This document shows, one piece after another, positions 6,955 through 13,449 of a DNA stretch of 13,449 nt. The stretch spans positions 1 through 13,449 of the forward strand of contig JAYYDJ010000098.1 of the NCBI GenBank assembly GCA_036160955.1. Reading direction: 5' to 3'. The notes beneath the pieces are model-generated. The model did not search any database, was not told the origin of the DNA, and saw nothing but the letters and a program-made list of their open reading frames with translations. The stretch is from GCA-2699365 sp036160955. Lineage in GTDB: Bacteria > Verrucomicrobiota > Verrucomicrobiia > Opitutales > Coraliomargaritaceae. The number at the start of each line of letters is the position of its first letter. Within the stretch, counting starts at the first letter, position 1. The translations under genes and the position numbers were made by a program.

Positions 6955-9900
6955 ATGCCTCAAAAAAATCCAAAATTCGCCTTTACCTTATTACTAGCAG
7001 CACTGCTCTCGCTTTGCGGCATTATTACACCTCTTAATGGTGATGATAATGCAAGTCTACGAGGCGAGCTCTTGGAGCGCTTCCAACAAAAGCTGTCCGC
7101 CAGTGAAGAAGTTACAGAGACTTTAGTAGTGGCAGCACCTGAAGGAACTGCAGAGGAAGAAGCTGCAGAAACTGAAGTATTTACTCCCACGGAAGAAGTA
7201 ACAACTGAGATTGTATTAACGCTCCCAGAAGAAATTGTAGACGAAAAAGAAGAAATTGGCGTAGCTACATCTGAGCTTAGTGAAGTGACTGCAACAAGCA
7301 AAAGTAGCCTGAGTTCGGATGGCGATGATGAGATGGTCTACTTACTCGATGATTTTATAGTTTCCGCAGAAGATGATAAAGGCTACTACTCTGCTAATAC
7401 TCTTGCTGGTACTCGCACTAATGAGCTGACCAAAAATATTCCGATGACTATCTCTACAGTCAACCAAGAGATGATTGAAGACTTTGGATTACAAACCCTT
7501 GCTGACTTGGGTAATTATGTACCGAGTATTGAGTCGGAGGGAAACGCGTACAACAATAGCGCGATTCGTTTTCGCGGATTTGTAGCGCGTAATGCACTCT
7601 TTGAATTTATGCCACGCTACTCACCGCTTGATTATTACATGGTGGAACGCGCAGACGTAATTCGTGGAGCAAATAGTCTAATCTATGGGCAGGCAGACCC
7701 CGGAGGTAAAATTAACACTATCTCGAAAATGGCTAATTTGTCTAAGAACGAAACCAGATATAACGTCGAGTTTGGAGATCATAGTCATAGAAAGTATCAG
7801 CTCGATACAAACGTTTTGCTCAATGATTCTGCTGCGATTCGCGTTATGGCTGTCGACAGTTACAGAGAGTTTACCCAAGACCACCGTTTTCAGAAGTTTC
7901 AAGGCATCGCGCTGGAGTCCACTTACACGCCTACACAAAATACCCGCTTCCGCTTTCATGTAGATATAGGACAAGCCGATCGTTCCCTCATCGCAAGTAC
8001 TTTTACTATGCAAGGTGGACCCACCGGACTACCCAGAGGCATAGTAGCAGACCCTAAGCTTGCCGATTTAGTAGAGGATGATTTCCTTGATTACCTCGTC
8101 AACTATAACAATGGTACTCTCCGCGCCCTTAGCCCAACACTTACGGACACAGTAAGTCCCCAAAATGGCGGCAGGGGTACGCTCGTACCTGACTTTATTA
8201 CCGATCGCGATAGCCTGCGCGAATTATTTACCGGTATCACACCACATAATACCGGCACTGCACTAGGACCAGACGCGATCAACACCAGAGATTCAATCTT
8301 TACACTCGGTGAAGTCTCACACCGTTTCAATGATGAACTAGAGCTAAAAGTTGCCCTCGCTTACGAAAATGTCGATGGAAAGTCAGTTAACTCTGGTCCA
8401 TCTAATAACCTACAACACTCACTGGGCACCAACATCAGTTACAAAGTTCCTAATCTTGACTACGACAGCACTGAATTCGCAGCGACTGCTTCTAAAGACT
8501 TCTATGACCTTAGTTCCGCCTCTGAAATAAATGATATATTCAATTCAAATGATCTAACTCAAATTGAAGCGGATATTCGATCTGCCATCTCTGGATACAG
8601 CATTGGTGGAAGATTAAATAGACTTTGGTGGGAAAGCCATGAAGCGGCTTTATACGACATCTATGCTACAAACGATGCTGCTACCATAGATACAGCTATC
8701 AGCGACGCAGTAGACGCATGGGTTTTAAATGCTCAGTCGTCTTCAAACGCCGGCAATCGTTTACGCGTAACCCGAGCCCAAGCACTTGCAGATAAAGCAT
8801 ACGCAGATGCCGCAGTTTTTGCACAGAACAACCCAGATGACGAAGCTGCCCAACAAGCTTACGAAAATTTTGATACGACTGCTAATGGGTACCTAAGCAA
8901 TCTGATTAGTAATCAGTACAGGGATGCAAGTGCTAGCGCAGTGTCAATGAAACAAGCATGGGGTAACATAGCTCTTGATTTGCAAAGCGCAAGCGCCCAA
9001 GTCAAAGCAGCTATTGATGCAGCAGAGGGAACTGATGAACTGCACCCATATGATGCTGATTTTGGTGGCGGTGATAATCCCGCGGCGGACACTCAAGTGT
9101 GGGCAGTGGGTAACGCAGCACAGTCCTTAGACACCTTTGTCTACGACGCATTTGCAAACCTTTCGCCAAGCTCAAATATTCTTAGACCTCGTAGCGACAC
9201 ACAAGATATCACTATAGAAGAAATTGCAGACATTATAGTTGATGCCTACGTCAAGGATGGCGACTACACAATAGAATCAATCAATGCAGCGCACGGGCTT
9301 GTCCAAGATCAACTCAAATACTTGAATCCAACTTATGATCTGGGCGCGGAATTATGGACTGTCGGCAATGCGTCACAGTCAATCGATCAACTAGTGTATA
9401 GTGTTTTTAATGCATTGGACACAGAAAATGATATTTCTCGGCCTAGAAATTCTCTCGGACGACAAGCATGGGCGCTACAACAGTACATTGATCTAGACAG
9501 GCTAAATGAGCAAATATCGCAACTAGGCGTTGAAGGTCTTACCGCAATCTTAGCGACCAACGGAGCAATACCAACTTGGATGGGGACAAGTAATGGTGGG
9601 ACAATTGCCTTTCCAGGAGTCGATACAAATGGCAATAAACTAGTCGATATAAGTGAACGCTCTGCCCAACAAAGAGCACTTGCTGACGATATTGCACAGC
9701 GTCTAGTTAATGGAGCAGGCGGTAGCGGGGCTGAACTTTGGTCAGCAATACGCGACATAGAGGATCTATTTTCCTTCCGACTGCATCCAGAAAATGACGT
9801 TAAGTGGATGTGGACCGGAACTATATTCCCCGCCCTCATTAGTAATGTCGGCGCACTAACCACTGACCCTATTAGTAGTAGTGGCGAAATTAATCCGTCT

Positions 9901-11586
9901 TTATACACCACAAATAATGAAATCTTGGTGCCTTTTACTCGTTCTTTATGGACACGTTCATATAGTAAAGATGAAAATGCATCAACACGAATCACACTTA
10001 ATTACACACCCGATTCATCATTTTTACCAGGCAAGCAGCAACTGCTCTTCGGCTTAGACTTAGACCGGCGCGAGGCCACCCAGCGTCGTGAGGAGCAGTT
10101 TCAAGAAGGAAGCTTAACCTACGGAAATGGAGTGGTTCTCAATCGTAACACAGCCTATAACTATGCCGTTTTTAGCGAAATACTAAATGCTAACTATGTC
10201 AGGCGTTTTGATATGAATCAAAACGGCTACAACCTGCCAGGCGGCGCCGAAAATGCACTCGCCACTCTGCGTAATCTTCCGGTTAACCCTGACAATCAAA
10301 CAGTTTTTTATGACACTTACTCGGCGCAAACTTCCGTGGATACCACCGGCTTGTGGTTTGCTGCCTCGGGCTCTTATTACGATGGACGCATGCGAACACT
10401 TTTCGGTGGACGTGTAGACACCATCAAAATTGAAAGTAGCTTCGAAGATTTTAAAATTCGTGAATTACCACGCGGTTTTGAAGAAGACACTGGTGATTTA
10501 AGAACGCCCGAACCAAACACCTCGGAAGTTACAGGTGTTAATTACGACGATTGGGATTTTGGATTTCCTCTAACGGATCGTGACGATGATAGTACGAATG
10601 CTTTTTTAACACCATCAGTTGGAGGCTTATTCTGGATGACGGATGAATTAGCTATTTTTGCTAATTATTCGAAGTCGGTTATATCACCGACTGGTTTTCA
10701 GTACGATGTATTTGGTGCACTAACCCCACCTGAAACTGGAGAAGGAAGAGAATTTGGACTGAAATATTCATCTGCTGATGGAAAAATTAATGCACAAATT
10801 ATGACATTTAGCATTGATAAGAAAAATGACCAGAGATCAAATTTAAGCTGGCCACAAATGCAGGCAGCTTTTCCGGCTAGTGATCCCGCCAATGCAGCAA
10901 TTTGGGATATTGAAATTGTGCGCGATCAGAACGGCGCCCCAATATTTGCAACAGACACAGCAGGTAATATAATTACCAACGATAACGGAGACCCTGAGGT
11001 GCGAAGACGTGTAAGTTTTGATCCGCTGGGTAATCGCGTTGCCAACGAAGAAATCAGGAGCCAGGGCCTCGAGCTTGATTTCTATTACAATCCCATCAAC
11101 CAGTTATCGATTTTCTTGGGATATGCCTACTTAGATACCAAAATTCTAAATTCTTCATTGCCAATCCTTGAAGGACTAGAACTTCCAGGCACTGCTGCGC
11201 ACAATGTAAATATGACAGTGCGCTACTCATTTCCATATAGTAGTAAATTAAGAGGTTGCTTTGTCTCTGTGAATCAAAAGTTTCGCTCTGGCGCACTTCT
11301 TGATAATTACTTCACCGATCTTGATTACGACGGTGATCAAGATTTCTACGCAGAGAATGGTCAAGATCCCAAGTACTATAGCTTGCGCCTTGAAGACCAA
11401 ATGATCACTGACCTAACTTTTGGCTGGAATGGTAGACTAGGATCTGGAAGAGATGCACCTCGTGCACGGGTACAGCTCACGGTAAATAACTTATTTAATG
11501 CCTTAGATTTATTCAGCACTGGAACAAACAGAGCACGCTATACAGAAGAGAGTAGGTATCGCATCTCTGCAGGGATTACATTCTAA
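6955..11586 (+). CDS. Giant TonB-dependent outer-membrane receptor with a helical loop insertion
   Basis: This is an outer-membrane beta-barrel transporter driven by TonB; the ligand is unknown. Residues 1-29 form a Sec signal peptide (positive start, hydrophobic FTLLLAALLSLCGIITPL). Residues about 30-130 are an unusual acidic Thr/Glu-rich linker in place of an STN signalling domain. LLDDFIVSAEDDKGY, near 130, resembles the segment that precedes the plug in Verrucomicrobiota receptors. The plug (about 150-260) includes MTISTVNQEMIEDFG and the hallmark VERADVIRGANSLIYGQ, as in siderophore-type receptors. The barrel follows and ends in RISAGITF with a terminal Phe, as required for barrel assembly. 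At 1,543 residues it is far longer than usual. About 480 residues (503-983) are Ala/Asp/Asn-rich and helical, interrupting the barrel between two strands, and they contain a 35-residue repeat. A TTG two codons upstream is possible, but the ATG gives the better signal peptide. No Shine-Dalgarno sequence is present. The lipoprotein gene follows after 24 bases. Confidence 0.95.
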   Translation: MPQKNPKFAFTLLLAALLSLCGIITPLNGDDNASLRGELLERFQQKLSASEEVTETLVVAAPEGTAEEEAAETEVFTPTEEVTTEIVLTLPEEIVDEKEEIGVATSELSEVTATSKSSLSSDGDDEMVYLLDDFIVSAEDDKGYYSANTLAGTRTNELTKNIPMTISTVNQEMIEDFGLQTLADLGNYVPSIESEGNAYNNSAIRFRGFVARNALFEFMPRYSPLDYYMVERADVIRGANSLIYGQADPGGKINTISKMANLSKNETRYNVEFGDHSHRKYQLDTNVLLNDSAAIRVMAVDSYREFTQDHRFQKFQGIALESTYTPTQNTRFRFHVDIGQADRSLIASTFTMQGGPTGLPRGIVADPKLADLVEDDFLDYLVNYNNGTLRALSPTLTDTVSPQNGGRGTLVPDFITDRDSLRELFTGITPHNTGTALGPDAINTRDSIFTLGEVSHRFNDELELKVALAYENVDGKSVNSGPSNNLQHSLGTNISYKVPNLDYDSTEFAATASKDFYDLSSASEINDIFNSNDLTQIEADIRSAISGYSIGGRLNRLWWESHEAALYDIYATNDAATIDTAISDAVDAWVLNAQSSSNAGNRLRVTRAQALADKAYADAAVFAQNNPDDEAAQQAYENFDTTANGYLSNLISNQYRDASASAVSMKQAWGNIALDLQSASAQVKAAIDAAEGTDELHPYDADFGGGDNPAADTQVWAVGNAAQSLDTFVYDAFANLSPSSNILRPRSDTQDITIEEIADIIVDAYVKDGDYTIESINAAHGLVQDQLKYLNPTYDLGAELWTVGNASQSIDQLVYSVFNALDTENDISRPRNSLGRQAWALQQYIDLDRLNEQISQLGVEGLTAILATNGAIPTWMGTSNGGTIAFPGVDTNGNKLVDISERSAQQRALADDIAQRLVNGAGGSGAELWSAIRDIEDLFSFRLHPENDVKWMWTGTIFPALISNVGALTTDPISSSGEINPSLYTTNNEILVPFTRSLWTRSYSKDENASTRITLNYTPDSSFLPGKQQLLFGLDLDRREATQRREEQFQEGSLTYGNGVVLNRNTAYNYAVFSEILNANYVRRFDMNQNGYNLPGGAENALATLRNLPVNPDNQTVFYDTYSAQTSVDTTGLWFAASGSYYDGRMRTLFGGRVDTIKIESSFEDFKIRELPRGFEEDTGDLRTPEPNTSEVTGVNYDDWDFGFPLTDRDDDSTNAFLTPSVGGLFWMTDELAIFANYSKSVISPTGFQYDVFGALTPPETGEGREFGLKYSSADGKINAQIMTFSIDKKNDQRSNLSWPQMQAAFPASDPANAAIWDIEIVRDQNGAPIFATDTAGNIITNDNGDPEVRRRVSFDPLGNRVANEEIRSQGLELDFYYNPINQLSIFLGYAYLDTKILNSSLPILEGLELPGTAAHNVNMTVRYSFPYSSKLRGCFVSVNQKFRSGALLDNYFTDLDYDGDQDFYAENGQDPKYYSLRLEDQMITDLTFGWNGRLGSGRDAPRARVQLTVNNLFNALDLFSTGTNRARYTEESRYRISAGITF
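9088..9192 (+). repeat. Coding repeat copy A inside the receptor insertion
   Basis: This encodes receptor residues 712-746, containing WAVGNAAQSLD, then VYDAF, ending in RPR. It matches copy B without gaps at 16 of 35 positions. Shared positions are W, VGNA, QS, D, VY, F, L, I and RPR. The offset between copies is 85 residues (255 bases), so the repeated unit may be larger than the conserved core. It looks like an old duplication of a helical motif. Confidence 0.8.
9343..9447 (+). repeat. Coding repeat copy B inside the receptor insertion
   Basis: This encodes receptor residues 797-831, containing WTVGNASQSID, then VYSVF, ending in RPR, and pairs with copy A. A more diverged third copy may begin at GAELWSAIRDIEDLF (9727 onward, residues 925-939), which repeats the GAELW opening of copy B and ends in a similar ENDV, but needs gaps to align. 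Confidence 0.8.
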
Positions 11587-11610
11587 GCGCAGTACCAGTA
11601 AACCACCTAC

Positions 11611-12435
11611 ATGCCAGCGCACTTGAAAGCTATTGCACCCTCACTGCTAGCCTTACTAGTTTCTTGCGCACAGTTACCAGCTAAAGAGATTTTGGTGCGA
11701 TCATGGGCGCAAGAAGGATACCTTCGCCCAAGCCTAGATGATGGAACTAAATTAGAAGAAAGCTATGTCTTTTTCAAAGGTGAATATTTCCCAGGAGCGT
11801 ACCTAGAGGACTCTGAGAAGGGTACCAGCTTTCTCGAAGTATCTACTCTTCTTGAAAAGCAACTAGAGTCTCGTAACTACCGACTGGCTAAACATCCAAG
11901 TGCGGCAGACTTTTTTTTAGTCATCAACTGGGGGGAACTAACTCCTGAAGCGGACGCCTTTGAAAATGACATAGATGCAAGCTTTGACGATGATTTAGGC
12001 GATGATGCCAATGCATTTAACATGAGTGGTGTCGCAGAATCTGCAAAAAGAAAGAACGCACAGATCATAGGAACTTCTAGCATGTATGATATGCATGTAT
12101 ACTCAATGAAGCGTCAAAAACTTGAAGAAGCTGTGCAAATTGACCGCTACTTTATAAATGTTATCGCATTTGCCACTTCGGAAATGAAGACGCGCAGTGA
12201 AGACGCTCCTCTTCCAGAGCCTAAATGGATCACACAGCTTAGCGTGCCTAGCTCACGCCAACTAGAAGATGCCACTGCCTTCGATATTTTAGCAAAGACC
12301 GGATCTGCTTATTTCGGGGAGAATGTAAGCGACCTAGACTTTATGCGAGAAGGAGAAAAACGAGGCGTCGTCAGAATTGGCGAACTCGAATTTATTGAAA
12401 GCTTGCCATCGGAAGATTTTGAGAGCTCCGACTAG
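11611..12435 (+). CDS. Predicted lipoprotein partner of the TonB receptor
   Basis: A 274-residue protein of no family I can name. The N-terminus has a hydrophobic stretch ending in a lipobox, LVSC (16-19), with Ala after the Cys, so lipidation at Cys19 and attachment to a membrane are likely. Cleavage near LPA-KE (24/25) by ordinary signal peptidase is an alternative. The middle holds SYVFFKGEYFPGAYLED (51-67), a helical stretch, and SAADFFLVINWGE (97-109). This order of a Gly/Pro-poor helix and then an AD-hydrophobic strand vaguely recalls DUF4136-type lipoproteins; that is a weak impression. Residues 113-135 are strongly acidic (DASFDDDLGDD), and the tail SLPSEDFESSD is acidic too. The start is 24 bases after the receptor stop, so the two are almost certainly co-transcribed, and it may assist the receptor at the outer membrane. 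No Shine-Dalgarno sequence is seen. Confidence 0.85.
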   Translation: MPAHLKAIAPSLLALLVSCAQLPAKEILVRSWAQEGYLRPSLDDGTKLEESYVFFKGEYFPGAYLEDSEKGTSFLEVSTLLEKQLESRNYRLAKHPSAADFFLVINWGELTPEADAFENDIDASFDDDLGDDANAFNMSGVAESAKRKNAQIIGTSSMYDMHVYSMKRQKLEEAVQIDRYFINVIAFATSEMKTRSEDAPLPEPKWITQLSVPSSRQLEDATAFDILAKTGSAYFGENVSDLDFMREGEKRGVVRIGELEFIESLPSEDFESSD

Positions 12436-12517
12436 CTAAATACTTCACTAGATGTGTCAGCAGAAACCAACAATTCACAAACTGCGCATAGTCTTGTTAT
12501 AGTTCGATTTATTAGAA

Positions 12518-12573
12518 GTCCTAAATCACTTGAAAATAAGTGATTGGTTCAAACAATTCTTAAAATCTAGGAC
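12518..12573. repeat. Nested inverted repeats between convergent genes
   Basis: An inner perfect 8-base stem, AATCACTT (12524-12531) and AAGTGATT (12538-12545), has a 6-base loop. It lies inside an outer 6-base pair, GTCCTA (12518-12523) and TAGGAC (12568-12573). No T-run follows on the rightward strand, so it is not a standard intrinsic terminator for the lipoprotein gene. It could mark the 3' end of the receptor-lipoprotein message or protect it. Confidence 0.4.
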
Positions 12574-12602
12574 AAAAAAAGGGGGCCCGATAACGAGACC
12601 CC
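12574..12602 (-). terminator. Rho-independent terminator of the small membrane protein operon
   Basis: Read leftward, a 9-pair stem (12602-12594 with 12589-12581), with one mismatch and one G-U pair, closes a 4-base TTAT loop. It is followed directly by seven T residues (12580-12574). It begins 24 bases after the stop of the second small gene. On the other strand the stem has two mismatches and only a weak T-rich tail, so it may stop rightward transcription poorly. Confidence 0.85.
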
Positions 12603-12626
12603 TTGAATTAATTAAAAGGATGGATG

Positions 12627-12851
12627 CTACTTATTGAGCACACTCAATACAATAATGAGTGTTACAATACTGGAGAGACTTGCACCACTTCCAATAAAGC
12701 TATCTACAAGACCTGTGATGTTGCCGATAATACCCATGCCTGCGGTGTCACCGAAGACAACAGTGACTACGATAAGAAGGCCGATTGCAGCAACGAGTAA
12801 TCCTGAGATTCCTCCAATAGCTGACCTGATTTGGTTAATTGTATTTTCCAT
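12627..12851 (-). CDS. Small two-helix membrane protein, second paralogue
   Basis: A 74-residue, almost entirely hydrophobic protein that I cannot assign to a family. It has a short polar N-terminus (MENTINQIRSAIGG). Helix one is at about 15-34 (ending VVFG), followed by a Gly-rich middle with GMGIIGNITGLVDSF and helix two at about 56-72, ending in NK. It aligns with the upstream 77-residue protein across its length: both share the ME start, Q-x-x-S-x-I-x-G-x-S-x-L, VFG-x-x-A-x-x-G, IGN-x-x-G-x-V and a hydrophobic C-terminal helix. It starts 42 bases after that gene. The ribosome binding site (AAAAGAA) is weak. The terminator 24 bases downstream, and the conservation of the pair, support a real gene. 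Pilin-like (VirB2-type), holin-like or peptide-bacteriocin-like roles are all conceivable from size and topology; none is shown. Confidence 0.8.
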   Translation of the reverse strand: MENTINQIRSAIGGISGLLVAAIGLLIVVTVVFGDTAGMGIIGNITGLVDSFIGSGASLSSIVTLIIVLSVLNK

Positions 12852-12861
12852 AGTTCTTTTA

Positions 12862-12869
12862 GTTGGGGT
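12862..12869 (-). repeat. Duplicated leader element of the second small gene
   Basis: ACCCCAAC, read leftward, ends 10 bases before the start codon. The same octamer precedes the first small gene at 13146-13139, ending 11 bases before its ATG, and both genes then begin ATGGAAAA. The shared leader suggests that the duplication included the translation start region. Only the ribosome binding site between octamer and ATG has diverged. Confidence 0.6.
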
Positions 12870-12893
12870 TTGTTTTGTTTGTTCGGGATTCTG

Positions 12894-13127
12894 CTATGCG
12901 CGGTTACGCAGCAGAGCGAAGATTAGAATGATGGCAACGAGGCCAATGAAACCGTTTTCTCCGCCAATAGCGGTAACGATTCCAGATAGGTTTCCGATCA
13001 CACTGGCACCAAAAATGGCGCCTTGACCGAAGACGATTTCAGCAATTATACCAAGGGCGATCAGGCCTATTCCGAGTTCGGATACTCCTTTGATCACACT
13101 AGTTAGCTGTGAGGTTACTTTTTCCAT
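12894..13127 (-). CDS. Small two-helix membrane protein, first paralogue
   Basis: A 77-residue Gly-rich hydrophobic protein of unrecognised family and the first gene of the leftward pair. Polar start MEKVTSQLTSVIKG; helix one at about 17-34 (ELGIGLIALGIIAEIVFG); a hydrophobic Gly-rich middle (ASVIGNLSGIVTAIGG); helix two at about 58-73 (ending FALLRNRA). The C-terminus is basic. About 13 of 77 residues are Gly, often spaced as in packed transmembrane helices, which suggests oligomers in the membrane. It has the only strong Shine-Dalgarno sequence in the window, AAGGAG four bases before the ATG, which suggests high expression. It is paralogous to the next gene and shares a leader octamer with it. 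There is no maturation, transport or immunity gene beside it, which argues against a standard bacteriocin locus. Confidence 0.85.
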   Translation of the reverse strand: MEKVTSQLTSVIKGVSELGIGLIALGIIAEIVFGQGAIFGASVIGNLSGIVTAIGGENGFIGLVAIILIFALLRNRA

Positions 13128-13131
13128 TTAT

Positions 13132-13137
13132 CTCCTT
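13132..13137 (-). promoter_or_regulatory. Strong Shine-Dalgarno sequence of the first small gene
   Basis: AAGGAG, read leftward, ends 4 bases before the ATG at 13127. It stands out because the other genes in the window have no recognisable Shine-Dalgarno sequence or, for the second small gene, only a weak one. Confidence 0.8.
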
Positions 13138-13449
13138 TGTTGGGGTGAACCAGTAGTCGCTAACGATGATTCACATGAGCCATCAGCACTACCAGAAAGG
13201 CAAAGCAGCGCAGCAATGCGCCAAATTAGGGGAAGATTCACAAGGCTGAGACAACACTGTCCCGCCGATTTCCAAATTACATGTATGATACACGTCACTG
13301 GATAGAACAAAATAACGATAAAGTTACGCATGTGAAGTACAATTTATTAAAAATACTATTTGAATAAAATATATAATGGATTTAGCATATTAATATTATT
13401 CATATAGTCATTATAATAAAATAATACTAAATAAGTAATAAATTAAATA
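13138..13449. other. Long leader and AT-rich edge, no convincing gene
   Basis: The 310 bases upstream of the small membrane protein pair hold no gene I trust. A 67-codon leftward frame (13331-13128) has no ribosome binding site, an odd Cys-rich composition, and a stop that abuts the next ATG; it is probably leader RNA. An imperfect 17-base palindrome, ACATGTATGATACACGT (13279-13295), has 8-base arms with one mismatch and could be an operator. From about 13330 to the edge the DNA is nearly all A and T. A possible leftward promoter is TTGTAC with TATCGT 16 bases on, near 13320-13350, but the match is poor. Confidence 0.5.

Noticed and set aside
9387..9995. A 202-codon leftward open frame inside the receptor gene
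   Set aside because: It lies wholly opposite the receptor insertion, whose own frame is continuous with both barrel halves; the leftward protein is Ser-rich with no recognisable motif.
11611..12435. SusD-type glycan-binding partner for the receptor
   Set aside because: The protein is about half the size of SusD and lacks its helical repeat layout, and the receptor resembles siderophore-type rather than SusC receptors.
12538..12560. A tRNA T-arm-like motif (ggttcaaac)
   Set aside because: The flanking bases do not pair as a T-arm, and no acceptor, D or anticodon arm is present upstream.
13128..13331. A 67-codon leftward frame ending directly before the first small gene
   Set aside because: No ribosome binding site, unusual Cys content, no motif, and it covers the likely leader of the small gene; its hydrophobic start alone is not enough.

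Overview
The window reads as chromosomal DNA of a Gram-negative bacterium with moderately low GC. The best guess is a marine member of the Verrucomicrobiota (Opitutae/Puniceicoccales type). This is inferred from the style of the TonB-dependent receptor, from genes that mostly lack a Shine-Dalgarno sequence, and from my memory of similar proteins; it is not proven.

Layout. Bases 1-6663 hold a leftward cluster, in transcription order gltX (glutamyl-tRNA synthetase), glnS (glutaminyl-tRNA synthetase), galK (galactokinase), trpS (tryptophanyl-tRNA synthetase) and a membrane-anchored coiled-coil protein that runs off the left edge. Gaps are 59, 23, 108 and 72 bases, so at least gltX-glnS-galK could form one transcript. 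The 108-base trpS leader carries its own inverted repeats. A 291-base AT-rich divergent region follows, with a promoter whose spacer is filled by a perfect inverted repeat. It leads rightward into a very large TonB-dependent outer-membrane receptor (about 1,543 residues) and, 24 bases later, a predicted lipoprotein. These two genes look like one operon for uptake or surface capture of an unknown ligand. They converge on a leftward pair of tiny, related, two-helix membrane proteins that ends in a clear rho-independent terminator. The last 320 bases are an AT-rich leader without a convincing gene.

The most unusual material lies on the right. The receptor carries a roughly 480-residue, mostly alpha-helical insertion in what should be a surface loop of the barrel, and this contains an internal 35-residue repeat and an EF-hand-like loop. 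The small membrane protein pair arose by duplication that apparently included the leader, and its first gene has the only strong ribosome binding site in the window. No RNA genes, CRISPR arrays, transposases or phage genes were seen.
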